64,000 nucleotides of DNA from Synechococcus sp. UW105. Its GTDB lineage: Bacteria > Cyanobacteriota > Cyanobacteriia > PCC-6307 > Cyanobiaceae. The notes under the pieces were generated by a model, which was not told where the DNA came from, did not search any database, and saw nothing but the letters and a program-made list of their open reading frames with translations. Position 1 is the first letter of the stretch; every line of letters starts with the position of its first letter. Below, in pieces: positions 1 through 9,274 of the stretch. The DNA is taken from the NCBI RefSeq assembly GCF_900473935.1, contig NZ_UCNN01000019.1:248001-312000 (forward strand). The letters run 5' to 3'. The translations under genes were made by a program, and so were the position numbers.

Positions 1-1255
1 CGGCTTCGGCCATCACTTTGTCTTTCTCAACCAGAAGTTCACCAGGCTGACCTTCGAGCATGGCGGTGTTCAGGGCGATGCGTCCTCTCCCCGGGTCAAG
101 CTCGGTGATGAGGGCTTTGACGGCATCGCCATGATCGAACACCTCTCGGAGGGAGCGCATGCTTCCGCCAGTGACCACTGACTGGTGCAGCAGACCGCTG
201 ATTCCACCGAGGTCCACAAAGAAGCCGTAGGGCTTGACTGCCACCACGTGACCTTCCACCAGTTGGCCCACTTCCAGTTCGGAGAAGAGGGCGGCTGTGG
301 CTGCTTTTTTCTCCGAGAGCACCAGTTTTCGGGTTTCTGAATTCACTTCTAGGAAGGCTGCACCCAGGGTTTTGCCAACGAGTGCTTCGTGATTTTCGCC
401 GTCCTGCAGCTGGGAGCGCGGGATAAAGCCACGCAGCCCTTCCAGCTCGCAGGTCACACCGCCGCGGTTGAATCCGCTCACTTTCACCTGGACGACCTTG
501 CCTTCTGATTCCAGCAGCTTCACTTTGTCCCAGCTCTGACGCAGTGCCAAGGCGCGGCAGCTGATGGTCACCATGCCGTCGGCGTTCTGTTCACGGGTGA
601 CCAGCACCTCCACCTGGAGCCCTTTGGGAAAGCGTTCCTTCAGGTTGGTGATCACGCCCAGGCCGCATTCACTTTTGGGCATGAAACCCGGAGCTTTGCC
701 GCCGATGTCGACATAGACACCATCGCTCTCAAGGCCAATCACGGTGCCGGCGACCACATCACCTGTTGTGCCGATGGGCTCGTTCTGATCGAGGGCAGCC
801 AGGAATGCTTCTTCGTCGAAGTCGAAGTCGTCCACGCTGTGGCTGCGGGCCTGCGCACGGCTGTCTTCCGCGGAAGCGTTCGAGGCAGCAGATTTGCGCT
901 GGTTCCCGGCGCGGGAGCTGCTGTCAGAGGGGCCGAGCAGGTCGGCCATCGAGAGACCCTCCAATTCGGAGGTGTCAAACAAAGCGTCATCCCCAACGGT
1001 GGGAGCGTTTGGACGCGAGGGAGGCTGCGCTTTGGTTCCGCCTGCTGCACCAGCGTCCTGCGCTGCTTGCTCCAGCGCACGAGCCTTTTGTATGGCTGCT
1101 TCTGCCGCTGCTCTGGCTTCATCGGCCTCGCGGCGCAGCCGGTCTTGCTCATCACGTCGGGTGATTTGCATCACCTGAGGGGGCTTGCGCGGCCCCTCAG
1201 GGGAAGGCTTTGGGGCCTTGGGTTGTTTGGGCTGCGGGCTGCCTGATCCGGCCAT
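1..1255 (-). CDS. rps1b: 30S ribosomal protein S1 homologue (Nbp1-like), C-terminus outside window
   Basis: The gene starts at the ATG ending at 1255 and runs off the left edge without a stop (418 codons visible). The first ~160 residues are a low-complexity, Pro/Lys/Ala/Arg-rich extension with an Arg/Glu/Ala helix-like stretch, unlike the compact start of canonical S1. From about residue 165 come S1 RNA-binding repeats: 'GTVIGLESDGVYVDIGGKAPG', then 'VQVKVSGFNRGGVTCELEG' and 'VEGHVVAVKPYGFFVDLGG', each an OB-fold start. Cyanobacteria carry two S1 proteins, and the second form (annotated S1 protein B/Nbp1) fits this architecture. The role is inferred to be mRNA binding at the ribosome or as a free nucleic-acid-binding protein. 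The paralogue assignment is moderately sure; the S1 repeats are certain. Confidence 0.85.
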   Translation of the reverse strand, partial: MAGSGSPQPKQPKAPKPSPEGPRKPPQVMQITRRDEQDRLRREADEARAAAEAAIQKARALEQAAQDAGAAGGTKAQPPSRPNAPTVGDDALFDTSELEGLSMADLLGPSDSSSRAGNQRKSAASNASAEDSRAQARSHSVDDFDFDEEAFLAALDQNEPIGTTGDVVAGTVIGLESDGVYVDIGGKAPGFMPKSECGLGVITNLKERFPKGLQVEVLVTREQNADGMVTISCRALALRQSWDKVKLLESEGKVVQVKVSGFNRGGVTCELEGLRGFIPRSQLQDGENHEALVGKTLGAAFLEVNSETRKLVLSEKKAATAALFSELEVGQLVEGHVVAVKPYGFFVDLGGISGLLHQSVVTGGSMRSLREVFDHGDAVKALITELDPGRGRIALNTAMLEGQPGELLVEKDKVMAEA

Positions 1256-1325
1256 GGGCCCCTGGTACTCGTCGATCGAGCAGTCTGACAGGCAGGGTGG
1301 GAGTCTGCTGCCAACCTGATGTCCG

Positions 1326-2147
1326 ATGTCTAATCCGCAGCGCTGGCTTGAGCGTCTCACCTGGCCGGAGGTCGCTGAGCGGCTTCAGCAAGAGGGGGCC
1401 ACCGTTGTTTGGCCCTTTGGTGCTCTTGAACAGCATGGTCCCCATCTGCCTCTGTCAACAGATGCTCTCTTTGCGGATCGGATGCTGGATCAGATCCTGG
1501 CAGGGTTAGCCCCTGACGCCCCAATCTGGCGGCTGCCTGTGCAGGCCATCGGCTTCTCCCCAGAGCATGTCGGCTTCCCCGGAACGCTCTCTCTCCCGTC
1601 TGACCTGCTGATCCGTTTGGTCGAGACAGTGGGGCTTCAGCTTGCTGATTTGGGAGTCCGCCGTCTTGTTCTTTTCAATGCCCATGGCGGCCAGATCGGA
1701 TTGCTTCAGGCCGCGGCGAGGGAGCTAAGGGCGCAGACCCCCACCATGGCAGTCCTTCCTTGTTTCCTCTGGAGTGGGGTGCCTGGATTGAAGGAGCTGC
1801 TGCCGCTTTCGGAGGGGGATAGCGGTCTCCATGCCGGCCTGGCTGAAACGAGTTTGATGCTCGCATTGGAGCCGTCTCTGGTGCGTGATCAGCGCCCAGT
1901 GGATGGTGAGCATCGCCACCCTTCAGCTGCTGCGACTCCTCCGGATGGGTGGAGCCTGGAGGGGGCGGCTCCCTTCGCCTGGTTGACCGCCGATCTCAGT
2001 CGAACGGGAGTTGTTGGCGATAGCCGCGGTGCATCCGTTGAACTCGGACGTCAGCTGGAAAAAACCGTTGTTGATCACTGGCAGCACTTGTTTCTCAGCC
2101 TTCTTGCCAGTGCCTGGCCGCCTGTGAATTCTGTTCTCAGCTCGTGA
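1326..2147 (+). CDS. Creatininase family protein (metal-dependent amidohydrolase)
   Basis: This 273-residue protein belongs to the creatininase/creatinine amidohydrolase superfamily, which also contains the ArfB and MftE amidohydrolases. The metal-site signature GALEQHGPHLP is at residues 32-42, giving E35 and H37, with D46 following; a second His lies in 'FNAHGGQ' near residue 120 and a Glu in 'AGLAETS' near 174. The family hydrolyses cyclic or linear amides with two metal ions. In cyanobacteria the substrate is unknown, and creatinine is improbable. The gene starts 70 nt after the divergent S1 gene, so a shared promoter region is likely, and is followed by ado on the same strand. Confidence 0.85.
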   Translation: MSNPQRWLERLTWPEVAERLQQEGATVVWPFGALEQHGPHLPLSTDALFADRMLDQILAGLAPDAPIWRLPVQAIGFSPEHVGFPGTLSLPSDLLIRLVETVGLQLADLGVRRLVLFNAHGGQIGLLQAAARELRAQTPTMAVLPCFLWSGVPGLKELLPLSEGDSGLHAGLAETSLMLALEPSLVRDQRPVDGEHRHPSAAATPPDGWSLEGAAPFAWLTADLSRTGVVGDSRGASVELGRQLEKTVVDHWQHLFLSLLASAWPPVNSVLSS

Positions 2148-2224
2148 TCTCCTGGACTTAATTCGAGCCAATCGTGGTTGTGCTGGTTACAGTCGCACGC
2201 ATTGCCTACGTAGCGGAACGATCC

Positions 2225-2956
2225 ATGCCGACCCTCAATTCGCCTGAGGTCGCTGCCATCAGTGATCAGGAAGTAACTGCTTCTCAGCTGCCTGATTTCA
2301 GCAGTGCGGCTTACAAAGATGCCTATAGCCGCATCAACGCGATCGTGATTGAGGGCGAGCAGGAAGCGCATGACAACTACATCTCCCTCGGCACATTGAT
2401 TCCCGAGCAGGCTGATGAGCTCAAGGGCCTGGCCAGAATGGAGATGAAGCACATGAAGGGCTTCACCGCTTGTGGTAACAACCTTGGTGTGGCAGCGGAC
2501 ATGGATTTCGCACGCACCTTCTTTGCTCCCTTGCACGGGAATTTCCAGCAGGCTTTGAAGGACGGCAAGGTCGTGACCTGCCTCTTGATCCAGGCCCTCC
2601 TGATCGAGGCCTTTGCGATCTCGGCGTATCACATCTATATCCCTGTCGCCGATCCTTTCGCACGCAAGATCACTGAAGGGGTCGTCAAGGACGAGTACAC
2701 CCATCTGAATTACGGGCAGGAGTGGCTCAAAGCCAATTTCGAAACCAGCAAAGACGAGCTGATGGAGGCCAATCGGGTCAACCTGCCATTGATTCGCTCC
2801 ATGCTGGAAGAAGTGGCGAAGGATGCCGCTGTTCTCCACATGGAGAAGGAGGACCTGATCGAGGATTTCCTGATCGCTTATCAGGAGGCCCTGAATGAGA
2901 TCGGCTTCACCTCCCGTGACATCGCCCGCATGGCTGCAGCCGCGCTCGCCGTCTGA
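2225..2956 (+). CDS. ado: Aldehyde deformylating oxygenase (alkane synthesis)
   Basis: A ferritin-like di-iron enzyme that converts C16/C18 fatty aldehydes to alkanes (mainly pentadecane and heptadecane) plus formate, using O2 and reduced ferredoxin. I chose the ATG at 2225 because it gives 243 residues, the usual family length; an upstream GTG at 2174 would only add an unconserved tail. With this start the iron ligands fall at E45 (EGEQEAH), E73 and H76 (MEMKHMK), E in 'QALLIEAFA', and E/H in 'DEYTHLNYG', the spacing known for the enzyme. It is followed by aar, which makes its substrate, after a strong stem-loop. Confidence 0.97.
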   Translation: MPTLNSPEVAAISDQEVTASQLPDFSSAAYKDAYSRINAIVIEGEQEAHDNYISLGTLIPEQADELKGLARMEMKHMKGFTACGNNLGVAADMDFARTFFAPLHGNFQQALKDGKVVTCLLIQALLIEAFAISAYHIYIPVADPFARKITEGVVKDEYTHLNYGQEWLKANFETSKDELMEANRVNLPLIRSMLEEVAKDAAVLHMEKEDLIEDFLIAYQEALNEIGFTSRDIARMAAAALAV

Positions 2957-2965
2957 CTCCGCTTA

Positions 2966-2991
2966 GGCGGTCCTGTTGCATTTGGACCGCC
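2966..2991 (+). terminator. Perfect 8-bp stem-loop between ado and aar
   Basis: GGCGGTCC at 2966-2973 pairs exactly with GGACCGCC at 2984-2991 around a 10-nt loop, 10 nt after the ado stop. No long T-run follows, so it may be a weak terminator, an attenuator or an mRNA 3' end stabiliser rather than a full stop. It would separate ado from aar transcription and allow unequal amounts of the two. Confidence 0.55.
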
Positions 2992-3100
2992 AGTACTCAG
3001 CTCACGTAGCCTCCGCTACAGGCTTTCGTGAGAGCATGGCCGCATCAACCCTCAAGCCATTTCGGAAAGGGAAGCTCAATCTGTTGATCGACAGCGGTAC

Positions 3101-4141
3101 ATGTTTGGTCTGATCGGACATTCCACCAGCTTTGAGGCCGCAAGGCGCAAAGCTTCCGAGCTTGGGTTCGATCACATCGCTGAAGGTGATCTCGATGTGT
3201 GGTGCAGTGCGCCACCACAACTGGTTGAGCATGTCGAGGTCACCAGTGCCACCGGCAAGACCATCCAAGGCGCCTACATCGACTCCTGCTTCGTTCCTGA
3301 GATGCTCAGCCGCTTCAAGACGGCGCGTCGCAAGGTGCTCAATGCCATGGAGCTCGCTCAGAAGAAGGGCATCAACATCACTGCCCTGGGTGGATTCACC
3401 TCGATCATTTTCGAGAATTTCAACTTGCTGCAGCATCAGCACGTACGCAGCACCACCCTCGAATGGGAGCGATTCACAACAGGCAACACCCATACCGCCT
3501 GGGTGATTAGTCGGCAGGTTGAGAACAATGCTCCGCTGCTGGGGATCTCCCTGAACACGGCCAAGGTGGCTGTGGTGGGAGCCACGGGGGATATCGGCAG
3601 TGCGGTGTGTCGCTGGCTGGTGAATCGAACAGGAGTCGGTGAGCTGCTGCTTGTGGCCCGTCAACAACAGCCCCTACAGGATCTTCAGGAGGAACTCGGC
3701 GGCGGACGGATCCTGTCTCTTGAGGAGGCTCTTCCGGAAGCGGATGTGGTGGTCTGGGTCGCCAGCATGCCCCGCACGCTGGAGATTGATTCAGCCTCTC
3801 TCCGTAAACCCTGCCTCATGATTGATGGTGGTTATCCCAAGAACTTGGATGCCAAGATCGCAGGCTCAGGAGTGCATGTCCTGAAAGGGGGCATCGTCGA
3901 ATTCGGTAGTGATATTGGCTGGTCGATGATGGAGATTGCCGAGATGGAGAAGCCACAACGACAGATGTTTGCCTGCTTCGCAGAAGCAATGCTGCTTGAG
4001 TTCGAGGCCTGCCACACCAACTTCAGCTGGGGACGCAACAACATCACGCTTGAGAAAATGGATTTCATCGGAGAGGCGTCCGTGCGGCACGGTTTCTCCA
4101 CCCTCAATCTCAACCCCCAGCTTCAGGCTGCTGCCGCCTGA
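3101..4141 (+). CDS. aar: Long-chain acyl-[acyl carrier protein] reductase
   Basis: A 346-residue NADPH-dependent enzyme that reduces acyl-ACP (or acyl-CoA) to fatty aldehyde, the substrate of the deformylating oxygenase encoded just upstream. The start '[14 protein letters not shown]' is characteristic of the family. The nucleotide-binding motif GATGDIGSA is at residues 160-168. C292, in '[10 protein letters not shown]', is in the right place to be the catalytic thiol that forms the acyl-enzyme (inference from the family position). It lies 23 nt before accA, so alkane output and fatty-acid supply are probably co-transcribed. Confidence 0.97.
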   Translation: MFGLIGHSTSFEAARRKASELGFDHIAEGDLDVWCSAPPQLVEHVEVTSATGKTIQGAYIDSCFVPEMLSRFKTARRKVLNAMELAQKKGINITALGGFTSIIFENFNLLQHQHVRSTTLEWERFTTGNTHTAWVISRQVENNAPLLGISLNTAKVAVVGATGDIGSAVCRWLVNRTGVGELLLVARQQQPLQDLQEELGGGRILSLEEALPEADVVVWVASMPRTLEIDSASLRKPCLMIDGGYPKNLDAKIAGSGVHVLKGGIVEFGSDIGWSMMEIAEMEKPQRQMFACFAEAMLLEFEACHTNFSWGRNNITLEKMDFIGEASVRHGFSTLNLNPQLQAAAA

Positions 4142-4164
4142 CCCTCACTCCTCCCTCTCCTGCC

Positions 4165-5154
4165 ATGGCCAGACGTCACCTGCTTGAGTTCGAAAAGCCA
4201 TTGGTAGAGCTCGAGCAGCAGATCGAGCAGATCCGTGAGTTGGCGCGCAGTTCGGAAGTGGATGTGAGCCAGCAGCTCCTGCAGCTTGAAACCCTGGCGG
4301 CCCGACGGCGTGAGGAAATCTTCTCGAGCCTGACTCCGGCACAGAAGATCCAGGTGGCTCGTCACCCTCACCGTCCCAGCACGCTGGATTACATCCAGAT
4401 GTTCTGCGATGAATGGGTGGAACTGCATGGCGACCGTCGCGGTAGTGATGATCAGGCACTTGTCGGGGGGGTTGGTCGCATCGGTCAGCGATCTGTGCTG
4501 TTAATCGGCCATCAGAAAGGGCGGGATACCAAAGAGAACGTGGCACGCAATTTTGGGATGGCTACTCCAGGTGGCTATCGCAAGGCAATGCGTCTGATGG
4601 ATCACGCCGATCGCTTTGGGCTGCCGATTCTTTCTTTCATCGATACCCCAGGGGCCTATGCCGGTCTGCTCGCCGAGGAGCAGGGTCAGGGGGAAGCGAT
4701 TGCTGTCAACCTCAGGGAAATGTTTCGCCTGCGGGTTCCAGTCATCGCCACGGTGATCGGTGAGGGCGGCTCCGGTGGAGCTCTTGGGATCGGTGTTGCC
4801 GATCGTCTGCTGATGTTCCAGCACAGTGTCTATACCGTGGCCAGCCCAGAAGCCTGCGCTTCGATCCTCTGGCGTGATGCGGCCAAAGCTCCTGAGGCAG
4901 CTGCTGCCCTGCGCATCACCGGCCCGGATCTGCGCAGTCTCGGTGTGGTCGATGAGGTTCTTCCCGAGCCGGCAGGCGGTAATAACTGGGCTCCGCTCCA
5001 GGCGGGTGAGGTGCTGAAGGAGGCGATTGAGCGCCATCTTGGTGAATTGGAGTCCCTGAGTTCCAAGGAGTTGCGTGATCAGCGCTATCGCAAGTTCCGA
5101 GCGATGGGTCGGGTCCTCACCGCTGGAACAACAGAAAACGATCTGGCTGTTTAG
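4165..5154 (+). CDS. accA: Acetyl-CoA carboxylase carboxyltransferase subunit alpha
   Basis: 329 residues, normal length. With AccD it transfers the carboxyl group from carboxybiotin to acetyl-CoA, making malonyl-CoA for fatty-acid synthesis. The N-terminus (about 1-90) is the usual coiled helical region ('[18 protein letters not shown]'); the crotonase-like core carries '[10 protein letters not shown]' and '[12 protein letters not shown]', the acyl-CoA and oxyanion-hole segments. It sits 23 nt after aar and 24 nt before a short-chain dehydrogenase gene. Placing the committed step of lipid synthesis next to the alkane genes makes metabolic sense. Confidence 0.97.
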   Translation: MARRHLLEFEKPLVELEQQIEQIRELARSSEVDVSQQLLQLETLAARRREEIFSSLTPAQKIQVARHPHRPSTLDYIQMFCDEWVELHGDRRGSDDQALVGGVGRIGQRSVLLIGHQKGRDTKENVARNFGMATPGGYRKAMRLMDHADRFGLPILSFIDTPGAYAGLLAEEQGQGEAIAVNLREMFRLRVPVIATVIGEGGSGGALGIGVADRLLMFQHSVYTVASPEACASILWRDAAKAPEAAAALRITGPDLRSLGVVDEVLPEPAGGNNWAPLQAGEVLKEAIERHLGELESLSSKELRDQRYRKFRAMGRVLTAGTTENDLAV

Positions 5155-5178
5155 GGTTTACAGGCTTGCTGAGGCTCG

Positions 5179-5886
5179 TTGCCGTCTGTATTGATCACAG
5201 GAGCGTCTCGGGGGATCGGCCATGCGGCCGCCCAAGCGTTCGCTCAAGCAGGTTGGGATCTCCTCCTGCTCTCCCGTAGTGAGGCTGCTCTGCAGTCACT
5301 TGCTGCGGAACTCACCCCCACCGGTCGCAGGGTTGTCTATCGCGCTTGTGATCTTTGTGATCCGGAAGCGATTGCGCCAGCGGTTGAGCAATTGCTCGCG
5401 CAAGGTTTGCGTCCATCCGTGTTGATCAACAACGCTGGTGCCGCTTACACCGGCGACTTGCTTGCGATGACGTTGGAGCGCTGGCAGTGGTTGTTACAGC
5501 TCAATCTCACCAGCACGTTTCAGATGTGTGCTGCGGTTGTGCCTGCCATGCGCGGTGCCGGTGGCCTGGTCATTAATGTCAGTAGCCATGCAGCTCGGAA
5601 TGCATTTCCCGGATGGGGTGCGTATTGCACTACAAAAGCGGCGCTGGCGAGTTTTACCCGTTGTCTCGCCGAAGAAGAGCGTACGAACGGCATTCGTGCC
5701 TGCACACTCACACTCGGTGCCGTTGATTCGCCACTCTGGGACAGCTCCACGGTTGAAAGCTCTTTCGACCGGCGTGCCATGCTGCCCCTCGAGCAAGCAG
5801 CCGCAGCACTTCTTCACCTTGCTCAGCAACCGGCAACACAGGTGATCGAAGACCTCACCCTCATGCCATCCACCGGCGCTTTCTGA
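5179..5886 (+). CDS. Short-chain dehydrogenase/reductase (SDR)
   Basis: 235-residue classical SDR with a Rossmann fold. The cofactor motif TGASRGIG is at residues 7-14, 'INNAGA' at 83-88, and the catalytic Ser (about 135), Tyr149 and Lys153 lie in 'NVSSHAARNAFPGWGAYCTTK'. An in-frame TGA at 5170 leaves the TTG at 5179 as the only sensible start, giving 'MPSVLITGASRG'. It lies between accA and folE, 11 nt before the latter. The substrate cannot be read from the sequence; the position suggests either a 3-oxoacyl reductase-like or a pteridine/sepiapterin-reductase-like role, both untested. Confidence 0.85.
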   Translation: MPSVLITGASRGIGHAAAQAFAQAGWDLLLLSRSEAALQSLAAELTPTGRRVVYRACDLCDPEAIAPAVEQLLAQGLRPSVLINNAGAAYTGDLLAMTLERWQWLLQLNLTSTFQMCAAVVPAMRGAGGLVINVSSHAARNAFPGWGAYCTTKAALASFTRCLAEEERTNGIRACTLTLGAVDSPLWDSSTVESSFDRRAMLPLEQAAAALLHLAQQPATQVIEDLTLMPSTGAF

Positions 5887-5897
5887 TTTCGCCTTTC

Positions 5898-6662
5898 ATG
5901 ACTTCAACGCTTCCAGCCAACGGCAACGGACTCAGTAGTGACAAGGCACTGGTCCAGCAGGACCTTGCTGAACTCGTGCCGACCGTTTCGGCACAGATCA
6001 GTGCGCGTCTCAAGTCCGCCGGTGTCTCCTTCCTGGCGAATGACAACATCGCCGATTACATCCTCCCTGGGGAACTGCAGGCTCTCGAGAGCGAGGTGTC
6101 TGATCGAGTGCGTGATTTGCTCCGCACCCTCGTGATCGATATCGAGAACGACCACAACACTGAAGAGACCGCTGAGCGAGTCGCTCGGATGTATCTGCAT
6201 GAGGTCTTCAAGGGGCGCTACCACCAGCAGCCCAAGGTGGCCAGCTTCCCCAACGTCAAGGAGCTTGACGAGATCTATACGGTTGGCCCGATCACGGTGC
6301 GCTCCGCTTGTTCTCATCATCTGGTGCCAATCATGGGCAACTGCTGGATTGGGATCAAACCAGGCAGTCGCGTCATTGGTCTCTCCAAGTTCACCCGTGT
6401 CGCCGACTGGGTGTTCTCCCGTCCCCATATCCAGGAAGAGGCGGTGATGATCCTGGCTGACGAGATCGAGCGCCTGTGTCAGCCTCAGGGGCTTGGGATC
6501 ATCGTCAAGGCACAGCACTACTGCATGAAGTGGCGTGGAGTGCGCGAACCCCAGACGAGCATGGTGAATTCGGTTGTGCGTGGTGATTTCCGCCACGATC
6601 CCAGTCTCAAGCTGGAATTCTTTGAACTGGTTCGTCAACAAGAAGCGCTGCTGAGCACCTGA
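5898..6662 (+). CDS. folE: GTP cyclohydrolase I
   Basis: 254 residues including a roughly 60-residue N-terminal extension before the conserved core. The enzyme converts GTP to 7,8-dihydroneopterin triphosphate, the first step towards folate and pterin cofactors. Zinc-site motifs are visible: 'SACSHHLVPIMG' and 'QHYCMKWRGV'; the substrate segment 'IGLSKFTRVADWVFSRPHIQE' is also present. It follows the SDR gene closely and ends convergently against a minus-strand secreted protein. A pterin-synthase homologue at the far right end of the window uses the same product. Confidence 0.96.
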   Translation: MTSTLPANGNGLSSDKALVQQDLAELVPTVSAQISARLKSAGVSFLANDNIADYILPGELQALESEVSDRVRDLLRTLVIDIENDHNTEETAERVARMYLHEVFKGRYHQQPKVASFPNVKELDEIYTVGPITVRSACSHHLVPIMGNCWIGIKPGSRVIGLSKFTRVADWVFSRPHIQEEAVMILADEIERLCQPQGLGIIVKAQHYCMKWRGVREPQTSMVNSVVRGDFRHDPSLKLEFFELVRQQEALLST

Positions 6663-6670
6663 TCGGCACT

Positions 6671-7204
6671 TCAGGGCCCAACAACGGGCCCAATGGTGTT
6701 GCTCTTGACGCGGCTCACGCTTCCCTGCTCGTTGGTCACCGTCAGCACTGCCATGACGGCTTGCCCAGCATCCTCAGACTTAAGCCTGTAGCTGCTTTCA
6801 GAGTCGTTCGTCACCAGTTGCCAGGGGCCATCACCAGCGCGTCGATACCAATGGATGTGCACCGATTCGATGCTGCTGCCATCCAGCTTCAGTCGGGCTC
6901 TGATCAGAGTGCCCTCACGGGCGTCTCCCTCAAGCACGAAGTGATGCAGCCCTGCAATGGTTTGCTCGATTCGACCTTCCTGTTCATGGTCGGCCGTGAT
7001 CTGTCCTTCCAGCACCTGAATCTGTTGCTGGGGCGAGGCGGTGAGCCCAGGCACACACTGCAGACTGCCATTCTCGAGTCGGCAGCCCGTCAACATTCCT
7101 TGGCCATAGCTGGCAGCTGAGCAGAGCATCACCGGGGCACCGATGCAGACGATCAGACCGCTCCGCAAGCCCAGGCGTGTCAAACGATGCTGGGTAGAAC
7201 CCAT
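6671..7204 (-). CDS. Secreted protein of unknown function
   Basis: 177 residues from the ATG ending at 7204. A signal peptide is clear: 'RSGLIVCIGAPVMLCSAASYGQ' with a probable cleavage after residue ~36. The mature part has two Cys near its start ('GCRLENGSLQCVPG'), suggesting a disulphide, and a C-terminal ~80-residue beta-rich region ('VHIHWYRRAGDGPWQLVTNDSESSYRL') that reads like an Ig/fibronectin-type fold. It probably follows trpF (23 nt upstream on the same strand). The long open frame upstream of the chosen start is only the opposite reading of trpF. I do not recognise a function. Confidence 0.7.
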   Translation of the reverse strand: MGSTQHRLTRLGLRSGLIVCIGAPVMLCSAASYGQGMLTGCRLENGSLQCVPGLTASPQQQIQVLEGQITADHEQEGRIEQTIAGLHHFVLEGDAREGTLIRARLKLDGSSIESVHIHWYRRAGDGPWQLVTNDSESSYRLKSEDAGQAVMAVLTVTNEQGSVSRVKSNTIGPVVGP

Positions 7205-7227
7205 GTTTGGTGTGCAGTCAACCCACG

Positions 7228-7902
7228 CTAGGAGTGGTTTTGACTTGCGGCTTCGATCAGGGCCTGCACTTTCGTCAGGTTCTTGATGCCGGGTGCGGTC
7301 TCCAGGCGACTGGAGGCATCGAGGCCATCCGGGCGTACCTTCCCGAGCAGTTTTGGGATCCATTCGGCACTGATGCCACCAGCCAGCCACCAGGGCAGTG
7401 AAGCGGGCCGATGACGGTCCAACGTCTCCAGCCAGTCCAGATTGAGTCGATGGCCTGTGCCGCCCAGTTGGTCGGGACTCCAGGCATCCAGCAGCAGCGC
7501 ATCGACGCAGGCCCCGTATCCCTGCAGACGTCTTAGATCCTGAGCTTGGCGCAGCCGCAGGGCTTTCCACCATTGGGTGCAGGGGTGTCTGCTGCGCAGC
7601 TGCGCGCAACGTTGGGGTGATTCATCGCCATGGAGCTGAACCACGGAGGGGACCCCATCGCCGCCGAGAGCGGCATCAAGGGTTTGCTCATCGAGATCCG
7701 CCACAACCCACACCCTCTCCACATCGGGATGGTGGTGCTGGAGGTGCATGAACAACTCTCGCCGTTTGGCCTCAGCAACGAAGCGAGGTGAGCCTTCCAC
7801 TCCGATGACGCCAATCGCTTGCGCCCCCATTGCTGCGACCGCATCGGCCTGGTTGATGTCGGTGAGACCGCAGATTTTGACGGCAACGGCGGAGTGGGGC
7901 AT
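7228..7902 (-). CDS. trpF: Phosphoribosylanthranilate isomerase
   Basis: 224-residue (beta/alpha)8 enzyme that isomerises N-(5'-phosphoribosyl)anthranilate in tryptophan synthesis. The start 'VKICGLTDINQADAVAAMGA' carries the catalytic Cys of the family; the general acid Asp lies in 'ALLLDAW' and the phosphate-binding loop in 'LAGGIS' and 'GLDASSRLE'. It stands apart from trpA, which is at 55.5 kb, as is usual in cyanobacteria where trp genes are scattered. The start region is divergent from the M50 protease gene, 82 nt apart. Confidence 0.95.
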   Translation of the reverse strand: MPHSAVAVKICGLTDINQADAVAAMGAQAIGVIGVEGSPRFVAEAKRRELFMHLQHHHPDVERVWVVADLDEQTLDAALGGDGVPSVVQLHGDESPQRCAQLRSRHPCTQWWKALRLRQAQDLRRLQGYGACVDALLLDAWSPDQLGGTGHRLNLDWLETLDRHRPASLPWWLAGGISAEWIPKLLGKVRPDGLDASSRLETAPGIKNLTKVQALIEAASQNHS

Positions 7903-7984
7903 GGAAGGAGGGGCGAGGCCGCTGGAAAGCAGTTTCTAGGATTGGAAGCAAGAGGGCCCTAATGCGGCCCGAAGGAGGACTCCC

Positions 7985-9274
7985 GTGGGTGAAGGTTGGC
8001 AGCTGATGCGCATCCGGGGGATTCCTCTGCGGGTGCATCCCAGCTGGTTTCTGATCCTGGCGCTCGCCACCCTTGCCTTTAGGGATCAGTTGAGTGAGCT
8101 GCCCGCCTCTCAACTGCTTTCCCCGGGCCTGACCTGGTTGATCGGCCTGGTCACGGCGCTGCTGCTCTTTTTGTCTGTCTTGCTGCACGAGCTTGGTCAC
8201 TCCCTAGTGGCATTGCGTGAAGGTGTGAAGGTGCGCAGTATCACCCTGTTTCTGCTGGGAGGTGTGGCCAGCGTTGAACGCGAGTGCTCCACTGCGATGG
8301 GAGCCTTTCGGGTGGCTGCGGCTGGGCCTCTGGTGAGTCTTGTGCTGTCTCTGATGTTGTTCGCATCAGGACATTCCGCTTCCCACCTCAACGCCTTGCT
8401 CGGCAATCTCGTCTTCCAGTTGGCAGGGGTGAACCTGGTGCTGGCTCTGTTTAATTTGCTGCCGGGTCTTCCCCTCGATGGGGGGCTGATCCTGAAAGCG
8501 CTGGTGTGGCAGTTCACCGGTAGTCAACGCAGGGGCATTCAGGTGGCTACCGCCACTGGTCGTTTTCTGTCGCTGTTCGCGATCTTTCTCGGTGTGTGGT
8601 TGTTCCTTGCCAGAGGCGGTGGGATCAGTGCCCTTTGGCTGGTGATGCTCGGCTGGTTTGGCCTGGGTGCCTCGCGCAGCCAGACCCAGGTCTTAATGCT
8701 CCAGAAGGTGCTGCGACAGCTCACGGTGGGATCGGCGATGGCCCGTCGCTTCCGAGTGCTGGAAGCCGATCAGCCTCTGCGTCGGATGAGCGAACTTCGG
8801 CTGGGAGGCGAGGCTGCCGGCCAGGGGACGGATGAGGCTGATGTTCGGCTTGCGGATTGGGTGCTCGTCACCCGGGGTGGCCGCTGGCTCGGAACCATTG
8901 ACGATTCACCGTTGCGGGATCTGCCTGTTCAGCAGTGGGATCGGCAAACGGTGGCGGATCATGTGCAGCCACTCGACAGCCTGCCCTCCATTCGAGAGGC
9001 CGAACCGTTGTGGAAAGCTGTGCTGGCCTTGGATTCCAGTGCCCAGGGACGCTTGCTGGTGATCAACCGTGCAGGGTTGCCTGGGGGGACCCTGGAACGG
9101 GGGGATGTGGGCGAGGCTGTGCTCAAGGCCCTCAACCTGCGATTGCCTCCTCAGATGTTGGAGGCGGCTCGTCGACAGAATGGGTATCCCTTCGGGCTGC
9201 CACTGCTTCAGGCAGTGGAATCTCTTCAGGCTTCTGGGTTGTTGGAAGACGAGCCTGTTGGAGACAAGCGATAG
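7985..9274 (+). CDS. Site-2 protease (M50 family) with C-terminal CBS-like region
   Basis: 429 residues, GTG start preceded by a good ribosome binding site (GAAGGAGGAC at 7970-7979). Zinc motif HELGH is at residues 68-72 inside a membrane segment, and the third ligand motif 'NLLPGLPLDGG' is at 157-167. About five membrane segments fill residues 20-220. The ~200-residue hydrophilic tail resembles paired CBS modules, as in the SpoIVFB-type metalloproteases of cyanobacteria. Its role is intramembrane cleavage of an unknown substrate, often an anti-sigma factor. The last 49 nt overlap the convergent ligase gene. Confidence 0.88.
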   Translation: MGEGWQLMRIRGIPLRVHPSWFLILALATLAFRDQLSELPASQLLSPGLTWLIGLVTALLLFLSVLLHELGHSLVALREGVKVRSITLFLLGGVASVERECSTAMGAFRVAAAGPLVSLVLSLMLFASGHSASHLNALLGNLVFQLAGVNLVLALFNLLPGLPLDGGLILKALVWQFTGSQRRGIQVATATGRFLSLFAIFLGVWLFLARGGGISALWLVMLGWFGLGASRSQTQVLMLQKVLRQLTVGSAMARRFRVLEADQPLRRMSELRLGGEAAGQGTDEADVRLADWVLVTRGGRWLGTIDDSPLRDLPVQQWDRQTVADHVQPLDSLPSIREAEPLWKAVLALDSSAQGRLLVINRAGLPGGTLERGDVGEAVLKALNLRLPPQMLEAARRQNGYPFGLPLLQAVESLQASGLLEDEPVGDKR

